This document shows, one piece after another, positions 52,291-61,777 of a DNA stretch of 64,000 bases (within the stretch, counting starts at the first letter, position 1; each line of letters begins with the position of its first letter). Position numbers and translations under genes: made by a program. Under the pieces are notes generated by a model. It searched no databases. It was not told the DNA's origin and saw only the letters and a program-made list of their open reading frames with translations. The DNA comes from Gemmata palustris (GTDB lineage Bacteria; Planctomycetota; Planctomycetia; Gemmatales; Gemmataceae), in assembly GCF_017939745.1 (NCBI RefSeq), contig NZ_JAGKQQ010000002.1, forward strand, positions 372,001 through 436,000, given 5' to 3'.

Positions 52291-53742
52291 TCAAGTGAGG
52301 ATCTCTTTCACGACCCGGGCCGGGCGCCCGTCGGTCAGGCGCTGCGCCTTCCCGCCGTGGTGGTACACGAGTTTGTTGTGGTCCAGGCCGAGCAGGTGCA
52401 GGAGCGTCGCCTGGAAATCGTTCGGCGTCACCACGTTCTCGGCGGCCTTGTGGCCCACTTCGTCCGTTGCGCCGTAGGTCATACCGGCCTTAATTCCCCC
52501 GCCGGCCAGCCAACTGGTGAAGCCCTGACCGTTGTGATCGCGGCCCGCGGTGGCGTCCAGTTCCCCCTCGCACACGGGGAGCCGACCGATCTCACCGCCC
52601 CAGTGGACGATCGTCGAATCGAGCAGCCCGCGCTGCTTCAGGTCTTTCACGAGCGCGGCGGCCGGCTGGTCGGTCCGCGTGCAAATTGCGGGCAACCCGG
52701 TGCGGATGTTGTTGTGGGTGTCCCACGGCTGGCCGCCGAGGAAGATTTGCACGAACCGCACCCCGCGCTCCACTAGGCGCCGCGCGATCAAACAGCGGGT
52801 GCCGTACTCGCGCGTCTCCGCCCGGTCGAGGCCGTACATGTTGCGCACGCGGGCCGGTTCGCGCGACACGTCCAGTGCCTCCTTCGCGGCGACCTGCATC
52901 GCGGCGGCGAGTTCGTAACTGGCGATGCGGGCTTCCAGGTCGGCCTCGCCGGGCCGGGTCGCGAGGTGGCGCTTGTTGAGTTCGGCGAGTAGGCCGAGGT
53001 TCTGGCGCTGGACGTCGCCCGCGGCATCCGGCGGCGGGTCGAGGTTGAGGATGCGCGGCTCCTGGGGTCGCAGCACCGTGCCCTGGTACAGAGGGGGCAG
53101 GAACCCGCAGTCCCAGTTGTGGGTCGCGTCCACCGGCGCCCCACCCGGGTCGGAAAGCACCATGTACGCGGGGAGGTTTTGCGCTTCGGTGCCGAGGCCG
53201 TACACGATCCAACTGCCCATCGTCGGGCGCCCGGTCACCCCCGCGATTCCGCCGTGAAAGTACCGGATCGAGACCTCGTGCCCGTTGAACCCGGTGTGCA
53301 TCGACCGGATCACGGTGATGTCGTCCACGATCCCGGCCGTGTGCGGCAGCAGTTCCGACACCTCGGTCCCGCACTTGCCGTGCTTCGCGAACTTCCACGG
53401 GCTGCCGAACAATTTTTTGCTCGCGCGGTTCACGAAGCTGTAGTGGACGTCACCCCTGTACTCGGTGCCGCTGTGCTTCGTAAGTTCGGGCTTCGGGTCG
53501 AACAGGTCAACGTGCGACGGGCCGCCGTGCATGAACAGCGAGATCATCGCCTTCGCTTTCGGCGCGAAGTGCGGCTTTTGCGGCGCGAGGCTCGCGGGGG
53601 GATTCTCGCCCGGCTTGCCCGGCCCGTCGGCGCCGAGCAAGCCCTCGCGCTGGAGCAGGTGCGCGAGCGCGAAGAACCCGACCCCGCCGGCCGTGTGCGA
53701 CAGGAACGAGCGGCGCGTGGGGGAGATGGTGTTAATCGACAT
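52291..53742 (-). CDS. DUF1501 Tat-exported protein
   Basis: A 483-residue DUF1501 protein. The Tat signal is PTRRSFLSHTAGGVGFFALA (about 9-28). Core segments are MISLFMHGGPSHVDLFDPKP, TVIRSMHTGFNGHE, EPRILNLDPPPD and WGGEIGRLPVCEG...GRDHNGQGFTSWLAGGG, plus the final GLDHNKLVYHHGGKAQRLTDG. The gene overlaps the end of the upstream DUF1549/DUF1553 gene by 11 bases, giving the typical planctomycete pair; both products are exported and probably work together on one unknown substrate. Confidence 0.9.
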   Translation of the reverse strand: MSINTISPTRRSFLSHTAGGVGFFALAHLLQREGLLGADGPGKPGENPPASLAPQKPHFAPKAKAMISLFMHGGPSHVDLFDPKPELTKHSGTEYRGDVHYSFVNRASKKLFGSPWKFAKHGKCGTEVSELLPHTAGIVDDITVIRSMHTGFNGHEVSIRYFHGGIAGVTGRPTMGSWIVYGLGTEAQNLPAYMVLSDPGGAPVDATHNWDCGFLPPLYQGTVLRPQEPRILNLDPPPDAAGDVQRQNLGLLAELNKRHLATRPGEADLEARIASYELAAAMQVAAKEALDVSREPARVRNMYGLDRAETREYGTRCLIARRLVERGVRFVQIFLGGQPWDTHNNIRTGLPAICTRTDQPAAALVKDLKQRGLLDSTIVHWGGEIGRLPVCEGELDATAGRDHNGQGFTSWLAGGGIKAGMTYGATDEVGHKAAENVVTPNDFQATLLHLLGLDHNKLVYHHGGKAQRLTDGRPARVVKEILT

Positions 53743-56311
53743 AGAGGAACTCGTTCGAGGCCAAGAGTTGCTGGCAGAGGTTGGTCAGCGCCGCAAGGCG
53801 GGGGTCTTTCGCCTTCCCTTGAAGCACGATCGTCTGGGTCTCGAGGAACGCGGACCCGAGTTTCAGTTCGTCCGCTGTGGGCGCGCGCAGGTAAGCGCGG
53901 TGCCACGCCTTCTCGACGAGGCGCTCGACGGGAACACCCGTCTTCAGGGCCGTGGCCACGGTGGTGGGGAAGCCGGAGAGAGTGGGTTTCGTCTCCGCTT
54001 GGACCGCCGTCGCGACGTCCCCGGCTTGTTTGCGCACGAAGGTACTGTTGAGGAGCATGAGTGATTGCGGGGCCGTGGTGGTCGCGGTCCGGCGCTCGCA
54101 CTGGAGTTCGCCGGCCGGCGCATCGAACGCCGTGAGGAACGCGACCGGCTTGCTCCGGCGCGCTTGCAGATAAATGCTTCGGCGCGGCTTGTCGTCGGGC
54201 GTCCCGACTTGCCCGGCCCCGTCCTCGACCACCGCCACCGGCGGGCCGAACGGGGTACGGTCCAGTCGCCCCGCGGCGACGAGCATCCGGTCGCGCACGG
54301 CTTCCGCTTCGAGGCGTCGGACCGGGAACCGGCCGTACAGCGCGTTCGCGCGGTCCATCGCGTCCTTCGCCGGGTCGCGCACGGACGATTGACGGTACAC
54401 GGTCGAAGTCATGACGAGCTTGTGGAACTTCTTGAGGCTCCAGTTCTGGCGCGGTAACTCGGTCGCGAGCCAGTCGAGCAGTTCGGGGTGCGTTGGAGTT
54501 TGGCCGAGCTTGCCGAACTCACCGGGCGTGTCCACGATCCCGCGCCCGAAATGATTCAGCCAGACACGGTTCGCCATCACGCGCCCGAACAGCGGGTGCG
54601 CGCCGTCGGTCAGGTGCTTCGCCCACGCGAGCCGGCGCCCGGTGGTCGCTCCGCTGGCGCCCGGCGGGACGATCTCGAACCGCTTGCCGTCTTGACCGGC
54701 GATCGTCAGATCAGCAGGAGCAAGGTCCGGCCCCTTCGGTTGGCGTGCGTCCCCGCGGTAGAACAACTTCGTGGCCGGCACGCGGCCCGGCACCTCGGCC
54801 ATCACCGCAACAAAGGGCTCGACCGGGCGCTCGGCACGTTTCGCCTGGATCTTCGACTGCATCGCCTTCAGTTCATTGTCGGACTTCACGTCGTACTGGT
54901 AGAGCACTCCCGGCGTGATGTTCAACTTCGGGTTCGACGCCACCAGTTTCTTTTGGTCCTCGGTCCGCTTGTCCGCCGGCGCGTCAAACGCGGCCTTCAG
55001 CTTCGGGCGCGCGTCAGCGGGGAACTTCTCCAGTTCCTTCTCGAACGCGGCGCGAACGGCGGCGGACTGCTTCTGGTTGAAGTCCGCCTGCATCTTGCCC
55101 GCTTCCGCTTCCACCGCGGCGGCCCTGGCACGGTCCGCGTCGGTGTACAGCGACACGACGCGATCCCCCGGTCGGCGCCACTTGCCCGGGTCCAGGGCCG
55201 GCTCGAACACCGCGCGGAGCTGGTAGTAATCCGCTTGCGGGATCGGGTCGTAGCGGTGGTCGTGGCACTGGGCGCACGCGACCGACGAGCCCATCAAGCC
55301 GGACGTCACGATTTTCAGCGTGTCGGTCACCACTTGTTCGGTGTCGGCGGGCGTTCCGCCGCTCGCGGTGCCGTCCGGCGCGGTGCGAAGGAAGCCGGTC
55401 GCGGCGAGCAAATCAATCTGCTCCGGTTTCAGATTCGTCCACGGGCGCGGAACCAGTTCGTCCCCCGCGAGTTGCTCGATCACGAACCGATCGAGCGGCG
55501 TGTCGGCGTTGAGCGCGCGAATGACGTAGTCGCGGTAGCGCCACGCGAACGGGCGCACGGTATCGGTCGAGCCGTCGCCGTCGCTGTCGGCGTACCCGGC
55601 CGCGTCGAGCCAGTGGCGCCCCCAGCGCTCGCCGTAAGCGCTCGACGCGAGCAACCGGTCGAGCAGCTTTTCGTAAGCGCCCGGTGCGGGGTCCGCGACG
55701 AACTCGTCGATTTCCTTCTGCGCGGGCGGTAACCCGGTGAGGTCGAACGCGGCGCGGCGAATCAGCGTCGCGCGGTCCGCATCGGCGTTAAAGCTCATGC
55801 CCCTCTCGCGCAACTTCGCGAGCACGAACGCATCAATGGGTGTCCGCACGCGATCGGTCGGCGCGAACGCGGGCGGGCTCGGGCGCTTCAGGGGTTGGTA
55901 GAACCAGTAGGCTCGTTCGTCGGCCGTGATGCCCAAACCGGGAGGGAGGGTCGCGGGTTCGTCACGCCGCACCGGTGCGCCGGCCGCGATCCACTTCTCG
56001 ATGATCGCGATCTGGGCGGCCGGCACCTTCTTCCCCACCGGCGGCATGTCGCCGGACTTCATCCGCTCGACGAGCAGGCTCTTGTCCGGTTCTTTGAGAA
56101 CAATGGCCGGGCCGTTCTTCCCACCGGCCACGGCAAAGCGCTTCAGACGCAGGTCGAGTTTGCCGGACACCTTCTCGTCGGCGCCGTGACAGTCGAGGCA
56201 GTACGCCTTCAGAATGGGGCGGACGTGCTGTTCGAAGGTGATCGGTTCGGCCGCGGGTGCGGGGGACGCCCACAACGCGACCACAATTGTGGGAAGCAAG
56301 CCGTATCGCAT
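53732..56311 (-). CDS. Secreted cytochrome-c-type DUF1549/DUF1553 protein (PSCyt1)
   Basis: An 859-residue exported protein. After a signal peptide (about 1-20), the PSCyt1 heme-c domain shows CLDCH (Cys38, Cys41, His42) with a candidate distal Met in GDMPPVGKK. DUF1549 follows (about 155-400) with LTGLPPAQKEIDEFVADP and YGERWGRHWLDAAGYAD, and a second CxxCH in ACAQCHDHRYDPI. DUF1553 follows (LFGRVMANRVWLNHFGRGIVDTPGEFG...). The start at 56311 is preferred because the signal peptide follows it. It overlaps the DUF1501 gene. Confidence 0.9.
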   Translation of the reverse strand: MRYGLLPTIVVALWASPAPAAEPITFEQHVRPILKAYCLDCHGADEKVSGKLDLRLKRFAVAGGKNGPAIVLKEPDKSLLVERMKSGDMPPVGKKVPAAQIAIIEKWIAAGAPVRRDEPATLPPGLGITADERAYWFYQPLKRPSPPAFAPTDRVRTPIDAFVLAKLRERGMSFNADADRATLIRRAAFDLTGLPPAQKEIDEFVADPAPGAYEKLLDRLLASSAYGERWGRHWLDAAGYADSDGDGSTDTVRPFAWRYRDYVIRALNADTPLDRFVIEQLAGDELVPRPWTNLKPEQIDLLAATGFLRTAPDGTASGGTPADTEQVVTDTLKIVTSGLMGSSVACAQCHDHRYDPIPQADYYQLRAVFEPALDPGKWRRPGDRVVSLYTDADRARAAAVEAEAGKMQADFNQKQSAAVRAAFEKELEKFPADARPKLKAAFDAPADKRTEDQKKLVASNPKLNITPGVLYQYDVKSDNELKAMQSKIQAKRAERPVEPFVAVMAEVPGRVPATKLFYRGDARQPKGPDLAPADLTIAGQDGKRFEIVPPGASGATTGRRLAWAKHLTDGAHPLFGRVMANRVWLNHFGRGIVDTPGEFGKLGQTPTHPELLDWLATELPRQNWSLKKFHKLVMTSTVYRQSSVRDPAKDAMDRANALYGRFPVRRLEAEAVRDRMLVAAGRLDRTPFGPPVAVVEDGAGQVGTPDDKPRRSIYLQARRSKPVAFLTAFDAPAGELQCERRTATTTAPQSLMLLNSTFVRKQAGDVATAVQAETKPTLSGFPTTVATALKTGVPVERLVEKAWHRAYLRAPTADELKLGSAFLETQTIVLQGKAKDPRLAALTNLCQQLLASNEFLYVD

Positions 56312-56699
56312 GAGACGGGCCGGGTCAGGCGGGATGGGCGAAAGTAGCGGAGGATGGAAGCGTACCACACGCAGAAAGCCGAGTCCAGACTGTGGGCGAA
56401 TGTTGATCGCGCCCGGCATCTGTGTGCGGCACAGTTGAACGCGCCGGCCCACGACGTGGAACCTAAGAACAGCACGTACTGGCGGTCCCGCCGCTCGCAG
56501 TCTTGCAGTCAGGTGCAGAAATGGTAGACTTCACAAACGAACTTAATGGATCAAGTTCGCCGGGACGGAACGATTTGACGCCTCTCTCCCCCGGCCCCTG
56601 ACGCGCCCGAATCTCGACCGCGCGACCGAATCAACAGAAGCGCCGGGCACCGGAACACGAGCGCTCTGAGTTTCCCGCGCGAGAAACCGCACGCGAACC
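56312..56699. other. Divergent intergenic region
   Basis: About 390 bases between the DUF1549/DUF1553 gene and the XRE regulator. It must contain the divergent promoters; I see no dyad of note and no gene. Confidence 0.35.
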
Positions 56700-56918
56700 G
56701 TGGCAAAGCAGAAATCCCTCACGTTCAAGATGCGGCTCCGGGAGCTGCGCAAAGCGGCCGGGCTATCCCAGGCACGTACCGCCAAAGCCGTGGGCGTTCA
56801 CATCCAGACGTACATGCGATGGGAGCGCGGGGAGACGGAGCCGACCTTCACGGAACTGTGCGTCTTGGCCGCAGTACTCGGCACGACACTGAACGATTTT
56901 CGATCTAAAGACGAGTAG
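56700..56918 (+). CDS. XRE-family helix-turn-helix regulator
   Basis: A 72-residue protein that is almost entirely an HTH_3 domain: FKMRLRELRKAAGLSQARTAKAVGVHIQTYMRWERGETEPTFTELCVLAAVLGTTLNDF. The recognition helix is around VHIQTYMRWERG. A phage-repressor-like Cro/C1 fold is expected; the target is unknown. There is no toxin or phage gene beside it. The GTG start (56700) lacks a strong ribosome site. Confidence 0.88.
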   Translation: MAKQKSLTFKMRLRELRKAAGLSQARTAKAVGVHIQTYMRWERGETEPTFTELCVLAAVLGTTLNDFRSKDE

Positions 56919-57228
56919 GCACGGGTACTCCCTTCGCACCTCCTCGAAGCAGCACCCAAAAGCTGCAGTCCCGGCCGAACACGTTCTCGATGATCCGCCC
57001 TTTGTAATCCTTCATCCTTCTGGGACTAACCTTTCGCTTTCCCGCGGCTGTCGAGAATCGTCGGCGTGATGCCCGGCCCCGGTTCTCGATCCATCTTCGT
57101 TGTGGCGTTCCGCTCCGACACCCTGCCCCCGTCGGTTTCGTTCGTGAACCCTTCTCGGTTTGGCCTTGCACCCATGCCAACAATCGCCAATCCTCCCACC
57201 CGATTCTTCCGCTGGAGTGGAGGCCGGT
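56919..57228. other. Intergenic region, no gene seen
   Basis: About 310 bases between the XRE gene and the TIGR03067-like gene. Only the ribosome site GGAGG before 57229 was noted. Confidence 0.35.
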
Positions 57229-57663
57229 ATGAAGTTTGCCGTTACGGTCCTGACCACCATTGCTCTGGGCATCGGATTTTCAGCCCGAGCAGATGACGAG
57301 GATGCAAAGTCGCTCCTGGGCACATGGAACGCAACGCTGTGGCAAACCAGCGACACGACCCTTATTAATCCCGCCGACATCCCGCTCAGCGTGGTCATCA
57401 CGAAAGACACGCTCACAATGGATGATGGCAAGAATGCGAAGGCGTCTAAATACAAGCTGGACCTCACTAAGAATCCGATTGAGATTGATATGACCCCCGA
57501 AGAGGGGAAGAAAAAGGGGCAGACGTTCAAGGGAATCTGCGAGGTGCAGGACGGCACGTTCAGGCTGTGTATGAACCCCCGTGACGGGGAGCGTCCGTCC
57601 AAGTTTGAGGTAAAAAAGGACCAAAATTTCGTCTTGATCGAGTTCAAGCGTGCGGGGAAGTGA
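57229..57663 (+). CDS. Secreted TIGR03067-like protein
   Basis: A 144-residue secreted protein. The signal peptide (about 1-22) is followed by LLGTWNATLWQ, VVITKDTLTMDDGK, YKLDLTKNPIEIDMTPEEGKKKGQTFKGICEVQDGTFRLCMNPRDGERPSKFE, which is the characteristic pattern of the planctomycete TIGR03067 domain (GTW, P-x-x-ID, GIYxxxGDxL-like, P.xxxRPxxF). The fold is a small lipocalin-like beta barrel; function unknown. Lysine is unusually common. The start is preceded by GGAGG at 6 bases. Confidence 0.85.
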   Translation: MKFAVTVLTTIALGIGFSARADDEDAKSLLGTWNATLWQTSDTTLINPADIPLSVVITKDTLTMDDGKNAKASKYKLDLTKNPIEIDMTPEEGKKKGQTFKGICEVQDGTFRLCMNPRDGERPSKFEVKKDQNFVLIEFKRAGK

Positions 57664-58156
57664 TTAATGGGTCGGCCGTCCTCATCCGCAGGGCACAGAC
57701 ACGGTCCGGGCCACGCCCGCAACACCGTAAACGCCACCACGGCTCAAGCTGTAGAACAGCGACCGCTCCTAACGCAACTTGCCCAACTATGCGCGCTGGC
57801 AGGGCCTTCAACAGAGCAATACCCTCGGTTGACCTACGCCAGCCGTGCAACGGCCCGAGACCTTGTGCGGCATCGTGGGACCGGCGGAGCGTCTGCCGTC
57901 CCCGCCCATCACCGGCGTCTTCCCTCTTCAGCGCCCGGGACCGGCGCACGAACCGGCGGGAGCGCCCGGCACATCTTCTCAGGACAGAGCCCCCCGGCCC
58001 GGTCTCCAGACGGATGACGGTTGTTGGTGGCATTTCCGTTGCTTCGCCGCGCGCGTCGTGACAGAATGGCCCGTGTTAGTTACCTGCCGAGACTGCCGGG
58101 GCTTCTCCAAACTCCCGGTCACACCTTAGCCCGCCGCACACACCGGACGCCGCCCC
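57664..58156. other. Intergenic region, no gene seen
   Basis: About 490 bases between two plus-strand genes. Open frames exist on both strands but none shows coding-like composition, ribosome sites or known motifs. No repeat was found. Confidence 0.4.
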
Positions 58157-60265
58157 ATGCGGTTCTGCCTGCCAATCCTCTTGATCGTGGCCCCGCTTCC
58201 CGCGCGGGCCGCCGACGGTCGCGCCAACGCACCCGCGATTCATTTCGAGAACGACATCCTGCCGATCCTGAGTCGGTACGGGTGCAACACGTCCGGCTGT
58301 CACGGAAAAGCCGAGGGGCAAGGCGGGTTCAAACTGTCAGTGTTCGCGTCGGACCCGGAAGCCGATTTCGCCGCACTCACGAAAGAGGGGCGCGGGCGCC
58401 GCATACTCCCGACTTCACCGGACGAAAGTCTGCTGCTGCGGAAAGCCAGCGGGCGCGTCGCACACGGCGGCGGCACGAAGCTCTCTGCGGCGAACGAAGA
58501 TTACCGCGTGCTGCGCGACTGGATCGCGACGGGAACACCTCTGGGTGCGCACGACGCACCGCGGGTGGTCGCGCTTCGCGTGGAACCCGTGGAGCGCGTG
58601 TTGGGCCAGAAAGCCGAACAGCAACTGAAGGCGTTCGCGAAATACAGCGACGGCACCGAAAAGGACGTGACGCGCCTCTGCCGTTTCCAGAGCAACACGG
58701 ACGTCGTTGCGAGCGTCGGCGCGAGTGGAATGGTCAGCACGCACGACGTTCCCGGTGAGGCCGCGGTGATGGCCGCGTACCTCGGCGAAGTCGGGCTGTT
58801 CCGTGTGTTGGTTCCACGTCCCGGCGCTCCGGCACAAAACGCGCTCCCGCAATTCAACCTCATCGACAAACTCGTTGACGCCAAACTCGCGAAACTCAAC
58901 ATCGCCCCTTCGGGATTGTGTAACGACGCGGATTTCCTGCGTCGCGCGTTCCTGGATCTCACCGGCACGCTACCCACAGCCGAAGACGCGCGACAGTTCC
59001 TCGCCGATACGACAAAAGACAAGCGCGCGAAGCTCGTCGAATCGCTCCTCGACCGGCCGGAGTTCGCGGACCTGTGGGCGCTGCGCTGGGCCGACCTGCT
59101 CCGCGTGGACCGCGAACCGCTCGGGCACCAGCGGGCGCACCTCTACTACAAGTGGATTCGCAGTTCGATCGCCACGAACAAGCCGTTCGATCAGTTCGCG
59201 CGCGAGCTCGTCACCGCGGAAGGCCCGGTGACCGAGGTCGGCCCCACGAACTTCTTCAAGGTCGTGACGAAGCCCGGCGAAATCGCGGGAACAATTTCGC
59301 AAGTGTTTCTCGGAGTCCGCATCGCGTGCGCCGAGTGTCACCACCACCCGTTCGATCGGTGGAAGCAATCCGATTACTACGGCATGTCCGCGTTCTTTAG
59401 CACGGGAACGACCACGCACCCGCGCACGCAGAAGTCCGTCTTCGCGCACGCGCTCGATACCGACATGCCCGCGGCCGATCCCGTGGGCGACCGCCGCGTT
59501 CCGCTCGCGGATTGGATGACGAAGCCGGACAACGCTTTCTTCGCGCGGAACCTCGCGAACCGCGTGTGGGCGTGGATGTTCGGGCACGGGTTGGTGGAAC
59601 CGGTCGACGACGTCCGCGCGACCAACCCGCCGAGTAACCCCGAACTGCTCGATGCGCTCGCGAAGTACCTCGTCGAGAACAAGTTTGATGTGCGCAAGTT
59701 GATCCGGTTCATCGCCGCGTCGCGCGCGTACCAGACCTCCGCCGCACCCAACGCGACCAACGAAAAGGACGAGCGCAATTTCTCGCGCGCGTACTTCCGC
59801 CGACCGGAAGCCGAAGTGCTGCTCGACATGATTTCGCAGTCGCTCGGCGTACCGGAGAAATTCACCGGCTCACCCGGCGTAACGCGGGCCGTTCAGTTGT
59901 GGGACAGCAAGGCCCGCAGTGACTTCCTGAAGCTGTTCGGGCGCCCCAACCGCGTGACCGCGTGCGAGTGCGAGCGGACCCGCGAACCGTCGGTCAGTCA
60001 GGTGCTCAACCTGTTGAACTCGACCGAGATCCAGGCAAAGCTCACACACGAAGCGGGCACAGTCGCGAAACTGGTGCGCGCACAGAAGGACGATGTGACG
60101 TTAGTCGAGGAATTATACCTGACGTTTTACTCGCGGCTCCCGAGCGCGGACGAAAGCGCAACGGGCGTGAAGCACCTGAAGAAGTACGCGAACAACCGCC
60201 GCGCCGCGACCGAAGACCTCGCTTGGGCGCTGATGAACAGCACGGAATTCTTGTTCAACCATTAG
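58157..60265 (+). CDS. Secreted DUF1549/DUF1553 protein with CX4CH heme site and Ig-like domain
   Basis: A 702-residue exported protein. After the signal peptide (about 1-19) the cytochrome-like part has CNTSGCHG: Cys43 and Cys48 with His49, a CX4CH spacing instead of CX2CH. A bacterial Ig-like (BIG2) domain follows (about 132-205: VVALRVEPVERVLGQKAEQQLKAFAKYSDGTEKDVT...), then DUF1549 (FLRRAFLDLTGTLPT), a second heme-like motif CAECHHHPFDRW (about 391) and DUF1553 (NLANRVWAWMFGHGLVEPVDD). It forms an operon with the DUF1501 gene at 60350, separated only by a hairpin. Confidence 0.9.
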   Translation: MRFCLPILLIVAPLPARAADGRANAPAIHFENDILPILSRYGCNTSGCHGKAEGQGGFKLSVFASDPEADFAALTKEGRGRRILPTSPDESLLLRKASGRVAHGGGTKLSAANEDYRVLRDWIATGTPLGAHDAPRVVALRVEPVERVLGQKAEQQLKAFAKYSDGTEKDVTRLCRFQSNTDVVASVGASGMVSTHDVPGEAAVMAAYLGEVGLFRVLVPRPGAPAQNALPQFNLIDKLVDAKLAKLNIAPSGLCNDADFLRRAFLDLTGTLPTAEDARQFLADTTKDKRAKLVESLLDRPEFADLWALRWADLLRVDREPLGHQRAHLYYKWIRSSIATNKPFDQFARELVTAEGPVTEVGPTNFFKVVTKPGEIAGTISQVFLGVRIACAECHHHPFDRWKQSDYYGMSAFFSTGTTTHPRTQKSVFAHALDTDMPAADPVGDRRVPLADWMTKPDNAFFARNLANRVWAWMFGHGLVEPVDDVRATNPPSNPELLDALAKYLVENKFDVRKLIRFIAASRAYQTSAAPNATNEKDERNFSRAYFRRPEAEVLLDMISQSLGVPEKFTGSPGVTRAVQLWDSKARSDFLKLFGRPNRVTACECERTREPSVSQVLNLLNSTEIQAKLTHEAGTVAKLVRAQKDDVTLVEELYLTFYSRLPSADESATGVKHLKKYANNRRAATEDLAWALMNSTEFLFNH

Positions 60266-60337
60266 GCGAGCGACCGGTGTCAGCCGGTCGGTGAGATATT
60301 CTCCCTAACACCGGCCGGCTGACACCGGCCGTTCGCC
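60265..60337. repeat. 29-bp hairpin between DUF1549/DUF1553 and DUF1501 genes
   Basis: Arms 60265-60293 and 60309-60337 pair over 29 bases with three transitions, all compatible with G-U pairing in RNA; the loop is 15 bases. It starts on the last base of the stop codon and ends 12 bases before the next start. It could be a terminator, an mRNA-stability or processing element, or a repeat. Confidence 0.75.
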
Positions 60338-60349
60338 AGGAGCTTCGTC

Positions 60350-61726
60350 ATGCTCCACCGCCGCGACGCGATGATTCGTCTGGGGCAACTCGGCGCGGGC
60401 GGACTCGCGCTGCCGACCCTTCTGGAAGCCCGCGCGAACACGCCCGCGCGCGCGAAGAGCGGGACCGCGGACTCGTGCATCTTCATTTTCCTGTGGGGCG
60501 GACCGCCGCAACAGGACACGTGGGACATGAAACCGGATGCGCCCTCCGGCATCAAGTCGCTGTTCAATCCGATCGACACCGTGGTACCCGGCATTCGCGT
60601 CTGCGACCAGATGCCGTTGTTCGCGCGCCACACGGATAAGGTCGCGCTGGTGCGGTCGCTCTCGCACGGCGACAACAACCACGAACCGAGCGTGTACCAC
60701 ATGCTCACGGGCCACAAAGACCCGACTCTCGTTTCGCCGCGCAACCCGCGCAAGCGCTCGCACCCGCCGAACTTCGCTTCGGCCCTCGCGTACTTCGCCG
60801 AGCCGAGCGCTGTGCCCGCGAACGTCACCATCCCGCGCCCGGTCGGGCACGACGGCGTGACCTACGCGGGCACCTATGCGGGCTTCCTGGGGCCGAAGTA
60901 CGACCCGCTCGAAAAGCTCGCCGCGAACAAGTCGAACGAGCCGGCCGCGCACCCGGACGTGCTCCCGCCGGACGTGACCCAAACGCGCCTCGCGGCCCGC
61001 GAAGGATTACTCAAACTCCTCCAGAAGCAGGACGCACACCTCCAGAAGACCGGCGGGAGCGAACTCGACGGGTTCCGCGGTCAGGCGATGCAGATGATCG
61101 CGTCGCCGAAGGTGCGCGAAGCGTTCGATCTGAACAAGGAGCCGTCACGGTTGCGCGACCACTACGGCCGCAACGAGTACGGCGAGAGCTTCCTGCTCGC
61201 GCGCCGGCTGGTCGAGAACGGCGTGAAAGTCGTCTCGGTCATCTGGCTGTACATCATGCCGAACGGCGGCGTCGCGAACGTGTGGGACAACCACGGCGGC
61301 ACCGGTGGATTGGGCAGCATCACCGGGTACGCGATGCTAAAAGAGAAATACTGCCTGCCGCCGCTCGACCGGGCACTCGCAGCGCTCCTCGAAGACCTGA
61401 GCGACCGCGGGATGCTCGAGCGCACACTCGTCGCGGTCGCGGGCGAGTTCGGGCGCACGCCGAAGATCAACAAGGACATGGGCCGCGATCACTGGGGCGC
61501 GGCACAAACCGCCCTCTTCGCGGGTGGTGGCATTCGCGGCGGTCAGGTGTACGGCAAAACGGACAAGATCGCCGCGTACCCGACCGAGAACCCGGTGTCG
61601 CCGGACGATTTCCTCGCGACGATCTACCACGCGATGGGCGTCGATCCGGCCGCGATGATCCCCGACCGCGAGAACCGCCCGCACCGATTGTGCGACGGCA
61701 GACCGGTGATGAGCTTGTTTAGTTAA
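60350..61726 (+). CDS. DUF1501 Tat-exported protein
   Basis: A 458-residue DUF1501 protein with a Tat-like signal HRRDAMIRLGQLGAGGLALP at the N-terminus. Core motifs: CIFIFLWGGPPQQDTWDMKP, GDNNHEPSVYHMLTGHKDP, AFDLNKEPSRLRDHYG, FLLARRLVENGVKVVSV and AGEFGRTPKINKDMGRDHWG near the end. It is the partner of the DUF1549/DUF1553 gene upstream. A short gap and no terminator other than the hairpin suggest co-transcription. Confidence 0.9.
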   Translation: MLHRRDAMIRLGQLGAGGLALPTLLEARANTPARAKSGTADSCIFIFLWGGPPQQDTWDMKPDAPSGIKSLFNPIDTVVPGIRVCDQMPLFARHTDKVALVRSLSHGDNNHEPSVYHMLTGHKDPTLVSPRNPRKRSHPPNFASALAYFAEPSAVPANVTIPRPVGHDGVTYAGTYAGFLGPKYDPLEKLAANKSNEPAAHPDVLPPDVTQTRLAAREGLLKLLQKQDAHLQKTGGSELDGFRGQAMQMIASPKVREAFDLNKEPSRLRDHYGRNEYGESFLLARRLVENGVKVVSVIWLYIMPNGGVANVWDNHGGTGGLGSITGYAMLKEKYCLPPLDRALAALLEDLSDRGMLERTLVAVAGEFGRTPKINKDMGRDHWGAAQTALFAGGGIRGGQVYGKTDKIAAYPTENPVSPDDFLATIYHAMGVDPAAMIPDRENRPHRLCDGRPVMSLFS

Positions 61727-61777
61727 GTGAACGACATCGAACATTAACACCAACCCGTCAATGGGAGCGCGAAACGA

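Noticed and set aside
57644..58033. 129-residue minus-strand frame in the 57664-58156 gap
   Set aside because: Arg/Leu-rich composition, no ribosome site, no recognisable motif; overlaps the end of the TIGR03067-like gene.
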